Assembly (NCBI GenBank): GCA_029891385.1
Contig: CM057233.1
Coordinates: 50,980,063 to 51,044,062 of the forward strand
DNA length: 64,000 nt
DNA from: Erythroxylum novogranatense
Lineage: Eukaryota > Streptophyta > Magnoliopsida > Malpighiales > Erythroxylaceae
Reading direction: 5' to 3'
Below are positions 34,806 to 45,700 of the stretch, in pieces; within the stretch, counting starts at the first letter, position 1, and the number at the start of each line of letters is the position of its first letter. The notes below the pieces were generated by a model. The model had not been told where the DNA came from and made no database searches. It worked only from the letters and a program-made list of their open reading frames with translations. Made by a program: the position numbers and the translations under genes.

Positions 34806-35450
34806 AAAGCATAGGATGATATTAATAAAGAAGTTGGAAGACATTTTCCTCGGTGGTTCGAGAAATATGTAAGTTTTCACTTACAATTATTGAAATGATT
34901 GAATTATAAGATTAAAGTGTTCAAATGACATTATACCATTTAATATGATAATTTCTTTTATATAGGCCTTAGAAAATCTATAGAGAAGAATTTCATATGT
35001 GATCTTACGAAAGGACCTTTGCGAACTGTTAAATCGTATCCAGTGTATTTCGTTAATGGATACAAATATCATACAAAATATCATAGTCGTAGCATGGCAA
35101 TAGTAAATAGTGGGGTTTGTATACAGGGAGAATTGATGGATTACTATGGTAAAATTATTAAGATACTTGAAATTGGGTACCCTACATTGCCAATAAAGCG
35201 GAGTGTGATATTTAATGTGACTGATTTGATCCAACTCCTAATGTTGGTACAAAAGTGAATAGCTAATACAATCTAGTTGAAATCAACCAGTGAAGAAGAT
35301 TTAGATAATTTGAACCTTTCGTGTTAACGATGCAATCGATTTAAGTGTATTATGCCCCTTTTCCTAATTTATGACGAGATACGTTAGATTGGTTGTCCGT
35401 TTGCAAAATTAAACCTAGAGTTATTTTTGAATCACATGGAAAAGGAAAAC
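34806..35450 (+). pseudogene. CACTA transposase remnant, C-terminal DUF4216 part
   Basis: It resumes the reading after the solo LTR with KEVGRHFPRWFEKYV (34831-34875). After a probable intron comes the DUF4216 domain in the frame 35019-35258: VKSYPVYFVNGYKYHTKYHSRSM, NSGVCIQGE, MDYYGKI, LEIGYPTLPIKRSVIF. The end (FLIYDEIR, then FAKLN) is in another frame to about 35430. It matches the usual C-terminal order DUF4218-DUF4216 of plant TNP2 proteins. Confidence 0.82.
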
Positions 35451-35795
35451 AGAGAATTGAAAGTGAAGTGCTTTAGGAAGATATTTATGAAATAAATGCA
35501 TCTGTTACATATGATGATAATGAACCTTTGAACGATCCAAATAATGAATATGTTGAAATTTCATCTAGAAAGGATGAAGAGGGCGAGAGATCTGAGGAGG
35601 AGTCTGAGTTTGATTATAATTCTTTAGAAAAAGAAGATAATAATGATTTTGAACTACAATTAAGTACTGATAGTGATTAATTTGTGTTTGTAATAGAATA
35701 TTATATTCAATAAATCAATAATATAATGTTATATATTGAATTGAAATTGTTATATTTTTGGAATATTCAATAAAATATGAATTTCAAGTTAAAAT
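35451..35795. other. Spacer and acidic tail between the two CACTA ORFs
   Basis: 35515-35680 reads as an acidic, Glu/Asp/Ser-rich tail ending at TAA, a common end for TNP2 proteins. 35681-35795 is AT-rich spacer. Confidence 0.45.
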
Positions 35796-37500
35796 ATGCC
35801 ACCAAAGAGAAAATAGGATATGATGTGACCAAGGTTCAAACCACGACTTGGAGCCAGTTGTTTTCTAGATAAAGCATCACATTTTGCAGCTGCAACAAAA
35901 TCAAATGTTATACCTTTAACTACTACACATGCAGATGAGGCATTACCTTCCGTACCTGCTGCTGCACAATCTAACAGCTTTACACCATCCACCACCCCTA
36001 TGCCGACAAAGATATCAGGAGTAAATGATATGGATGAAGGAGTCAACCTCCAACCTGGAGTTGAGGGAGTTGATGGAAGAACTTACATCACCATTGTCAA
36101 CAATTTGTAAGTGCAAATATATGAAACACCATATATTTATAATTAAGTTATTGGTTTAAATTTAAAAATGACATAAAAAAATTTTATATTAGGTTTATTT
36201 CGTTTGGACCGTGCTCAAAAATATGATATCCAAGTTCAAGGAAAAGATTGATCTTGAGGGTTATATATAGTAGAATATCTCTCAGATGACAAAGGATTTT
36301 TATTATCAAGAGTTTGAAATACAAATAATATATTTTTTGTATTTTTAATTTATTTTATACATTAATTAGATAACTATTGTAGGTTATAAGTACTTATCGT
36401 ATGTTTTTTCTTTTTTCAGAAATAATTTTTTTGAGATTTTGAATTTGACACGGTTATTTATAAAGTATAGGAGAGACGAGCTTATACACGTTATGGAGAC
36501 TTTATTGGTGCGATACACAAGATTGATGTAGACCTCCTTATATTTCTGAAAAAAAATATGGAGTCGTTAGCAGCAGAATTGGACATCACTCAAGACAATG
36601 TTCATTTCAGAGCGTAATTTTACTAATAGACGTGGAGGATTAGGGGTAGAGAGTCTTCCCTTGTACACTAGAGGATCTATTACCTACCATGGCATTCAGA
36701 GAGACTTGTAAGTATCTACACGTTACACTTATATTCTATTTTTTTTACTTTGATGTATTTCAATTTAATTTGATGTGTGAATTTTGGAATAAACATATGT
36801 GTATTATGGAGAATGATAATGTTGTAAATGTTTGGTGCCATATATGTTTGTATTGTTGAGTTACTTTCTTATTGAACAGGGGATAAATATTATAAAAATA
36901 GAGAAATTTTTGCCAAAGTTTTTGTAAACTGTAGTTCACTTATAACATTTTATTTTGATGTAGAAAAAGTCTATGGGCAGGAAGCCTACACCCCGTTAAC
37001 TCTTTTTGCACACTCACAATAAGAAGCATGATGGTGTGACCTTCGTCAACACCAGATGTGGAGAACTAAATATATGTGAAATTTATGCTTTAATATTAAT
37101 GCTTAATAATTATCACTTATTAACATAAACACTGCCTTCCAATAAGACCAAATACAATAAAGCATTCAACAACAATCTCAGTAGTTTGAAGATGTTTATC
37201 AAAGTCAAACATATCTTCATGTAGTGGGTGGAAGGGACCATCGTGGAAGGATCTTCAACTTAGATTCAACTGAGAACACATGTTATTCGCAATCATCCAC
37301 ATCCAGTACAACAACATCTAGTAGGCGATCCATATCCATTGAAGTTCATGAGCTTCATGGCACAGTACAGGCACTAACAACTCAATAGCAATAGTCGATG
37401 AAGTACATAGCCCATCTCCGTAATAAGATGGATGAGTTGAAGAGGAAGGGCAGTACCTCATCGCAATATTCAGAGCATCCACATCCATTAAATGAATAGC
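35796..37500 (+). pseudogene. CACTA second ORF remnant (Transposase_24/PTTA type)
   Basis: It starts at ATG 35796 with MPPKRK followed by a stop, then a Thr/Ala/Pro-rich low-complexity N-terminus to about 36108, where a GT donor-like end occurs. Later pieces include a GRKPTPR...LFLHTH motif at about 36975-37015 and KKHDGVTFVNTRCGE. This corresponds to the 'GRPPTP-E-F--TH---DG' core of plant Transposase_24. A helical C-terminus ends near 37497. Frames are interrupted by stops and AT-rich introns (36108-36195, 36340-36420, 36705-36960). The tail at 3-227 belongs to the same kind of protein in another CACTA family. Confidence 0.6.
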
Positions 37501-37734
37501 ATAGATGTAGTCATTTTGTATGAATTAAATACTTATTATTGTAGATAATATTTTTTATTATCAGTTAAGATAATTTTTACTTTATATTATCAATCAACTT
37601 TCTGTTTTAACAAATTAAATGTAGAAACAAATCAAAAAATTAGATAACTGATAATTGTATAAATTATACATCAATCATAAGATTATCAAATAAAATTAAA
37701 TGTAAGGAAAATTTTAAAAAATAATATCAGTAAA

Positions 37735-38157
37735 TTTGCCAACGAAAAAACAAAATATGTCAGTAAAATGTGAATTTACAGATGGACTACCAAAAACTAT
37801 TGGTAAAATGCAGTAAATTTACCGACAAACCACTAAGGTCCATCGATAAAATTAGTCTTGAATTTACCGATAGAGGAGCCTTGTCCATCGCTATATTTAC
37901 CGATTGAAACAAACCTTCCGTCGTTAAATTTACCGATAGCACAAAAATTACCATCTCTAAATATAGCGACGAAACAAAATATATCCATCGATAAATTAGC
38001 GACATAAAATTTGAACTCCGTCGCCAATTATTACTTACAATCGTTTCTTCGACAATTCATTTTATCAGTAAATTCTATCGCTAACTTAGCTTGTCAACAA
38101 AAAACTTTTACATTCTGTCAGTAATTTCTGTTGCTAAATCTAATTTTTCTTGTAGTG
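37735..38157. repeat. Right subterminal repeats and terminal repeat of CACTA element
   Basis: At least eight copies of AATTTACCGAT / CCATCGATAAA type motifs (for example 37815, 37850, 37862, 37898, 37929, 37986) in both orientations, ending at the terminal repeat TTCTTGTAGTG. They mirror the motifs at 11254-11530. Confidence 0.75.
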
Positions 38158-39290
38158 ATCCTTTTTAATAGGTTTGAGATTTATGTACAAAAAAAATATA
38201 ATAGAATATCTTTTAAGTTTCTTTGTAATAATAATAACATAAAAACTTGAAAAACTTCTTCAAAATAAAAATATAATTAGAAAATCCTCCTTTAGATGAA
38301 ATTAAAATTTCTTTAAAACAAAGCACTGATATAACTTTCCTTTAAGATTAAAATAAAATTGAAAAATAAATTCAAGAGAAATTAAGAATATTATGAGCCA
38401 AAATAATTATATAATCAATTACCTACAAATTATAAGGAATCAAACAGAAAAAAAAAGAAGAATATCCTACTATTATAGCAAATCAAGATTCTACTATTAA
38501 CGCTCCTATATTTGAGCTGCATGAAGTACCTAGTAACAACTCCAACCAGTTTAGTAAAATAGGATACTCAAGATTTTCTCCTAGCCATACAAATTCAATA
38601 TTTAAGAAAAGATAAATAAAATGTTATCTTAAATACTTCAAATTTATCCTCACAACAAAGATAAATACTTTAGCATAAACTAGACAAATTCAATAGAACC
38701 TAGAAGCCAAACTAAAATTTAAAAAAATTTGTAACTCCTAAGAAGTAAATTCACATAACCTGAATATGATCAAATAAGATGGTAATACAAAATTTGATAG
38801 TTTTTAACTTCCTTCTCTAATAATAAATAAACTCCATTGAAAGTACACAATTAAAACTTATTTTAGTAAGCCTATTGTCCATGACATGATCTTCTGGCCC
38901 GTGAACCCTGTACCAACCCTGTCTCAACTTATCTTAACCGTCTATTTATGTGAATACACGTAAATAAATGGTTAAAATGAATTAAGACAAGGTTAGTAAA
39001 GAGTTCTCGGGCTAGAGGATTTGATGAGCCGAGCATCTACTATAAGTCCAATCAAATCGAAACCACGTGGCTATTGCAATTATTAACGTTAACACAACCT
39101 CAGCCACAAGATCCAAGCTGTCAAACTGGGGAAACATAATCCCAGTTGTAAGCTTTAACACAGCATAAACATATTAAACCAATCTTCCTTCAGTTTGACA
39201 GGGTTAAAAATAACTCGTAAAATAATTGAAATAGTAGTGGACTGGAGTTAGACACACGTCCCTGATACATTCGGGTTACAAAGTTAAAAG
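38158..39290. other. Spacer between CACTA element and host gene
   Basis: AT-rich sequence downstream of the gene, with ATC (38158-38160) as the right CACTA target duplication. It contains the inverted-repeat element at 38889-39023. Nothing else recognised. Confidence 0.5.
38889..39023. repeat. Small inverted-repeat (foldback) element
   Basis: The left arm (GATCTTCTGGCCCGTGAACC at 38888-38907, on to about 38953) pairs with the right arm (about 38956-39023). The whole sequence folds into an imperfect hairpin with almost no loop. Both arms contain GCCCG, AACCNTGTCT and a TTTAACC/ATTTATGTG match. Probably a tiny MITE; class unknown. Confidence 0.7.
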
Positions 39291-39718
39291 ATTGACCGCA
39301 TGCAGCTTTGCATATAACAATGGGATGTTCGGCATCTTCATTGCACACAGCAGGATGGACAATTCAAGTACAAGGACTACTAACTTCTGTCAAACTATAG
39401 TGCTTTTAAGTGTGTTAACTAAATTTCATATCTACAAATGCAAAGATACAAAGGTAGGTAAACCCAAGTCGACAGTCGACAGTCCACATACAGCAACTGA
39501 AGGAAGGTGGAAGCCCTAATATCGGTGACCAAAAATCTTTGATACTAAATCATGAAGGGGCAGTGGACCTTAAAGCACTCTCTACTATTTGACATCATCC
39601 ACAAAGAGCTAATAATGCAACACATTTCCCCAAACATGGAGCATCATGTCATATTCCTCTCAACCCTTTACACACTTCTCTTTACTGTTTATCGCAGTTT
39701 TTCCAGCCTGATCAGCAT
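39290..39718 (-). other. Probable 3' untranslated region of the DUF300 gene
   Basis: About 430 bp after the stop with no coding signal; less AT-rich than the spacer beyond. The end of the transcript cannot be fixed from sequence alone. Confidence 0.4.
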
Positions 39719-42700
39719 TCACCTCAACCCACTCACATTTGCAGCAGGCACTTTTTCAGGGTAACTGGAGAAATCCAAGTCAATTAGCGACATGTCATAT
39801 GAAACAGATAAGGAATTCGAAGTATCCACAAGTAGAGAAGACTTCATCACATCAGAATGTGCAGAACTAGGCACTGAATTATTATTTTTGGGAGTGCTTG
39901 TAGCGGAAGAAGATTGACTAGATAGCTGAATCTCATCCAACTTATTTCCAAACATATATTTGTTTTTTCTCACAGCATCCATCTCCTGGCCAGTTGGAAC
40001 AAATGTTCGTGCTCGATACTTTCTCGTTCCCTCATCACCGTCATTATGATTGTAAAGCACATAATCATGGTAAGTTGGTGCAAACTGTAACAATGATAAG
40101 CAAATCATCATCAGATGTTTCACTAAACCAAAGAAAAGGAAAACAAATGCTCCTAAAGAGGCCATAAGGCTGATAAGAAAACAAGCAAGAAGCACCTGGT
40201 GAACAGTGTCATGGTAGAAGTCATTTAACATCAAGGCATGTGCAAGGCTTCTGGTAAAACCACAAGACCCCCCAATGTTTGCACCAGCATATTCTTTATA
40301 TGGAAATGCATAAAAGTGACCAAGCGCAGCAAGAAGCATCTCAACACAAATGATAAAATCTTGAAATTGAGCAGCTTCCTCTGCATCCTTAATCAATCCA
40401 GATTTTGCAGCAAGAAAGACAAGAACTCCCTGGGAAAAGAAATGAGAACATGAAAAAGTTTGACCACCAACCTCCTCATATTTTGCAAGGCAATCCCAAC
40501 TATATTGGATTTGGTAATGTTTCAGGAAACACATAGCCATTCATTGTGCCAAAGATATGAGGGGCATGCAAATGGACCAACTAGAAAGGTCACATCTACA
40601 ACATCAGTGTTTCCTAAAACAATCCAATAAAGGAAAAGATTCATGTAGCCGCCCCAAGATAAGGTGGATATGATTTGGTAAAGTATGTCTCAACCAACAA
40701 ATGATAACAAATAAGAAACAGGAGACTAGGGCATCCACATTGGCATTCCAGTTTTGCAGATCATAATTGCACTATCCAACAGTAAAAAAGCTTCTCTACA
40801 CTTGTATGTTTCAAATAAATACAGGTAAGTCAAAGCGAAGAAAAGGAGTGACATGGATGTCTCATAAAACAGAATAATATAACTGAATCAAAACATCTGG
40901 CTAAATCATGAAACAACTGTCTAATATTTTCTGCCATCAGAGCAACTAAAATAAAACCTAAAGTAAATGATGTCTCAGGTATGTTTACATTACAAATTGA
41001 AGCTTCCTTGAAAATACTTGAGCATCATTAAACCTAATGTGTTTAATAGGAGGAATCATTTGACCGAAAAAAATAAAGAAAGAATGAAAAACTGATGTGG
41101 AAGCCACAACCTCAATGTGAAATGGACATCTCTGCATGATATTATTGCAATTTCAAGGAGATAATAACTCCCATTGTTTAGAAGTATAAGAAAGAAGGAT
41201 CTTGTAGAAGTTACATGCAGTTATGACAATTAAAAGATTCAGAAATCAAGGAAAACAAGAAGTCCTTTTCCTTGTCAACTTTCATGGACAAGCATGGAAT
41301 CCCTAGAGATAGAGTCAAAAGTGTATGAATGAACTTTCAAATGAGAAAATTTAGTATCTTTACGGTAACATGTGAAATTCACCTGCCAGTATGTTAAGAA
41401 AACAACAGATTTGATAATGATAAACTTTGGAACTGGGTTGAATGGCTGAAGCAGATCTTTGCATGCCACATAAAATAATACTAGAGCATACAAAGCCATC
41501 GTGTAGGAGAGCGTGTAGATAATGGTAAGATAGAGATATGATTGGCCTGGGCTGAAATTTCCATCTTCATATTTCCCTTTGGCATAAAGGATAAGTGTAA
41601 CAGCAACTAAGATAGGCTTCAAAATCACAAACTGCAAACAACCCTGCTTGCACCTCCGTATAAAGCGCCTGGATTTTATCAAACACAATCAGCCAAGAGT
41701 AACACGACACTTCCATATAAGTAGCAACAAATTTTCAAAGCTTTCAAAAATCCCTGAGTCTCAAGAATAGGTAAGATAATAGTATCACGGACGATGGTTA
41801 CACAAAAACAGGTCAAGCAAACTGGTATGTAATAAAAGGATAGAAATCATAAATAGCTGATGAATAAAAGAAACAAGTCAGAAATGACACAAGCTGACTA
41901 AAATGTTCAACTAAAAATAGCACAAATAATTTCTGCACACCAGCCCATAAACATATAGAAACTCACCCATCTAAGGGTACTGGTGGAAAGCAACATGTCA
42001 TTAGGCACCATGATGGCTTCATAACGCGTCCACTCAAACTCAACACAACTGCTCCAGGTCCACCAACCCAAGCCAAGCACAATGATAAGAAATTATAAAT
42101 GACCCAAGCTTCATAGCTGAGACATTTAATAATATGTTAGCATAAAATAGTTTATTTGGTATGTAACACATGAAAAATTACCTACAATGCTCAGAATTTC
42201 AAAGGATAGTTAGCACAAGAGATTCAACTATTTGTTCAGCCTTGGTTTTTTTAGAATTTCAAGCTTAGAATAGCCAGAATTTTATGATTTAATATGACTG
42301 GAATTTTAGGTTTGGTATGGCTAAAATTTAGGTTTTGGTTGCTGGAATTTAGTGAGGTAATCAAGTAATGAAAGGTAGAGAACTAGGAATCACTCTTAGG
42401 ACCTAATTCTGATTTAATGTTACTCACTTCGTAAGTCTATCTTGGTAAAGATAATAGCTATAGTCAACATGTCTAACATGTCATCAAGGTGAGAGATTGG
42501 CAACTATACCTTATTGTCATCATTTTTATCACCCAATAATTAATGCACATTCCCCAGCATCCATCTTTTTTAGGAGCCAATAATGTTGGAATTATGCCCG
42601 TAATAAGACTTTCCTGAATAGATCCCTTTTTCAGCAACTCATCTACTTGTCTTTCGAGCTCTTTGTTCTCAATAGGATTTATGTGATAGGTTGAAAGACT

Positions 42701-45700
42701 CAATAGAGTAGATCCAGGTACTAAGTCAATAGCATATTGAATATCTCGTAAAGAGGGTAATTCACCTAGTAAATCATCTGGTATGAAGTTTGAAAGATTA
42801 GTCAACAGTTTGCTCACTTCTTTTGATAACTAAAGGGGTGTTTTGGGTGTTATTTCTATTACTTCTCTCACAACCATTGCAAACACAATTGCTTTCTCTT
42901 TGCTGACAGATTCAAACTCTAGGCTTCAAATTTATCTTCTTTTCATGAAACATAAATTGATAAGTGCCAACTTTTCTTAAATGTTGCACATCACAATCAT
43001 AAAGCTCAGTCAACCAAATAAAATGTGAGATACTTTCATAGGATTAATATCACACCAAATAAAATCTTCATACATTCCTAATTTAAGAAACCAAACACCT
43101 TCAAGCAACCAGTAAAATGCCATCATCCACGCAAGCAACTTTGTAGGGATGCGGATGTTTCTCTGAGAGTAAATGCAATAACTTCATTACGTTCTTTGAT
43201 ACCATATTCATACTGCTACATCAATGATAAACTTATATACTTTATCTCCACGCCTAACTTGAATAAAGAAATAGCAATACGAAGCCATTTTCCTTGTTCT
43301 TCCACCTTAAAAGTTGTAGGTATTCACATCACTGCATTAAGGTTTGTAGGATCAACTTGCTCATCACTAGAGCCTCCTTAACTCCTCCCCAACATTATGT
43401 TTATAAACATATTCATTAGATTCTTTCTCCTCTTCTTCCGTCGCAAACCTCTATTAGTATATTTATAAGCAAAGTGGTCCCTCCCATTACATCGAAAGCA
43501 CTTCTTATCATTACTGCCTCCTCTTGTCCCAATCTTAACAATGGCTTTTTGTGTTTGGGTTGTTGTTTTGTGGTGCAAAATTTTATGCATTAGATGCTGG
43601 CATAAAATTTTGCATAGTCATAGTTCTCTTTATGCCAAACTCCTCAGCATGACTTCTAAATTTTTGTTGTTGCTTATCTTAGATATTGTTCCGCTCTTAA
43701 AGCTAAACGATAAGCCCACCCTTAAAGCTAAATGATATGCATCTTTGAGGTTGTAAATCCTTTACATCATTAGCTCCTCACAAATTCCTACCCTTAAGCT
43801 ATTTTGTAGTGAGATATAAGTAGTTCAGATTCCATTCCTTCACACCGGATAGAAAGTTCATCAAATATTTTGAAGCATCCTGTTACGGACATAATCCCTA
43901 GTCTAATTATCGTGAATTGATCTTGGAGATCATTTTGATAATGAAATAGTAAGTATTTTCCAATAACTTCAACTTCATCCTTTCCCAGCCAACAATTGGT
44001 GGATGATCTGTTTTTCGAAGTCTATCTTCTATCAATCTCCACCAGATTTTAACATCCAACCAGCTTCATCTTTGCAAATCAGACTTTTTGATCTTCTGAC
44101 GTGTACTAGTCAAAGAAGTCCTCCATTCCGACTATCCAGTCCAAGAACTACTCCGAAAAACAACACCAAACAACTCATAAGTCTTGTCAATTGTATTTAT
44201 AGAGGGTTTCATAACAAAGCCACGTGGCTTTTCAACCACATAGACATCAGCAACTTTTGAATTGTTGTCTCTTGCAGTCGAATGCACTAACATATCGTCA
44301 TTGCTGAATTTCGACTTTGCAAGTAACCTTTATTTAATTTCACATCATTCAAATCTACTTCTCCTTCATCACCCACTACAATACAACCTTCATCAACCTA
44401 ATTTGTTGTTTTCTCAACACCAATGATATCGTCAAGTTTTGAGCCAACAAGCTCCGAAACCCTTAGTACTTACGAATTAATCTTTTCAGCTCCTTGTTTT
44501 ATTATTTTAGCCTGTTTTCCTATTATTTCAGCCTGCTGTCTTGTTGCTCCAGCCTGATATTCTCATGTTTTGATTTGTTGTTCAGGTGTTTTGGCTTGCT
44601 GTTTAAGTGTTTCAACATGTTGTTTAGTTGTTTCAGCTTTAGGGTTCACCAAATGATTCACTTCCTCCAGCTTTTCTTCAATTTTAACATTTTCTTCATC
44701 TTCCATTGTCAAACTGTCCATATCATCAAGTACCTAAGGACCTTCTATGTAGGCTTGAAGGTTCTAATTGATAAGTTGATCAAAAGGTGCCAATAGTCCC
44801 ACCATCCAAAACAAGCACTCTCTATATGCCATTCTTATTAAATTTGAAGAATCAAAATCAGCATATGAGTTTTCAGTAAAGATTTTCTCTTTCATTGCAT
44901 GCTTTTGATTAATATCAATCCCTTCATCTTGCTTATTCCCACCTTCCCATGTTTAGAATCAAGTATAGATTGTTGGTTTGCATAATTATTTATTGTGGGA
45001 ATTTTGACTTTTAGAAAATAAATTTCAAAGCTGTCAATCTTCTCCAAAAATTGACAAATATGCTTTTTTTTTAGAGTTGTTACATATAAGTTGGTTTTTG
45101 GAGCACTTGTGAACATAGATAATCAATGCCCAATTCTTTTGCAATATTCAAAAGTACTTCATCTCCCTCTATGTTGTTAAGTATTCTTCTATACGCCCTC
45201 CCACTACCTGTCCTAATTGTGAATCAAAACTTTGATACCAAATTGATGTAGAACAAGTAAAAGATCTATCAAACTTGTGGCTAAGACCCACAAAACTTGT
45301 AAAATTTGCCCTCTGGAATTTGTGTTCTAGGTTTGGAATTTTAGCTTAGGTTGTTGAAATTTCAAATGTGGAATAGTAGTAATTTTAGGATTTTGATTGC
45401 TGAAAATTTGGGCTAGAATTGCTGGAATTTTATTGAAATAAATAAGCAATGAAGGGTAGAGAACTAAGAATCACTTCTAGGGTCTAAGAATCACTTTTAG
45501 AAAAAAAAAAACATCACACCTCTTCTAATTGAAAACTTAAGTTTAAAAAAATAAAGACTTTATCATTAAAGGCTTGAGTATACACACACACACACACACA
45601 AGTGTATATAATCCTTATTCTACTAGCAAAATGTTCCTAACTAAAATATCTAAACAAAATTGAACCACATATTAATAAGAATTCTATATTCTTAAATAAA

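Larger units (their letters stand above)
11254..38157 (+). mobile_element. Large CACTA (En/Spm) transposon with nested insertions
   Basis: The left end CACTATAAAAAAATTAG (11254 onward) and right end ...TTCTTGTAGTG (to 38157, reverse complement CACTACAAGAAAAATTAG) form the terminal inverted repeat. The flanking triplets are identical: ATC at 11251-11253 and at 38158-38160. Subterminal repeats of an ACCGATAAATT type occur at both ends. Inside are a TNP2-type transposase and a second ORF of Transposase_24 type, both decayed. Total span is 26.9 kb, of which about 9.4 kb is the Sirevirus-like element and about 2 kb a solo LTR, plus two Cassandra elements. It is inactive as written. Confidence 0.9.
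42240..45560 (-). mobile_element. Degraded Ty3/gypsy (chromovirus) element in intron 2 of the DUF300 gene
   Basis: It is oriented with the host gene. A primer-site-like TGGTATCAAAG (minus strand, about 45240-45230) follows an LTR-like stretch (from 45244 up). Then come gag (45116-43378) and a reverse-transcriptase fragment (42817 to about 42420). Protease, RNase H, integrase and chromodomain are missing. The stretch at 42340-42412 resembles 45380-45485 (both contain GGTAGAGAACTA and AATCACT), so parts of both LTRs survive around a large internal deletion. The outer edges are not defined. Confidence 0.7.

Noticed and set aside
35789..36046. 85-codon minus-strand frame
   Set aside because: Antisense of the Ala/Thr/Pro-rich start of the CACTA second ORF.
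39292..39764. Plus-strand frames downstream of and overlapping the gene's last exon
   Set aside because: No family resemblance; they are antisense to the 3' UTR and last exon of the DUF300 gene.
44494..44796. Phe/Cys-rich 100-codon plus-strand frame with possible membrane segments
   Set aside because: Antisense of the glutamine-rich repeat in the gypsy gag remnant.
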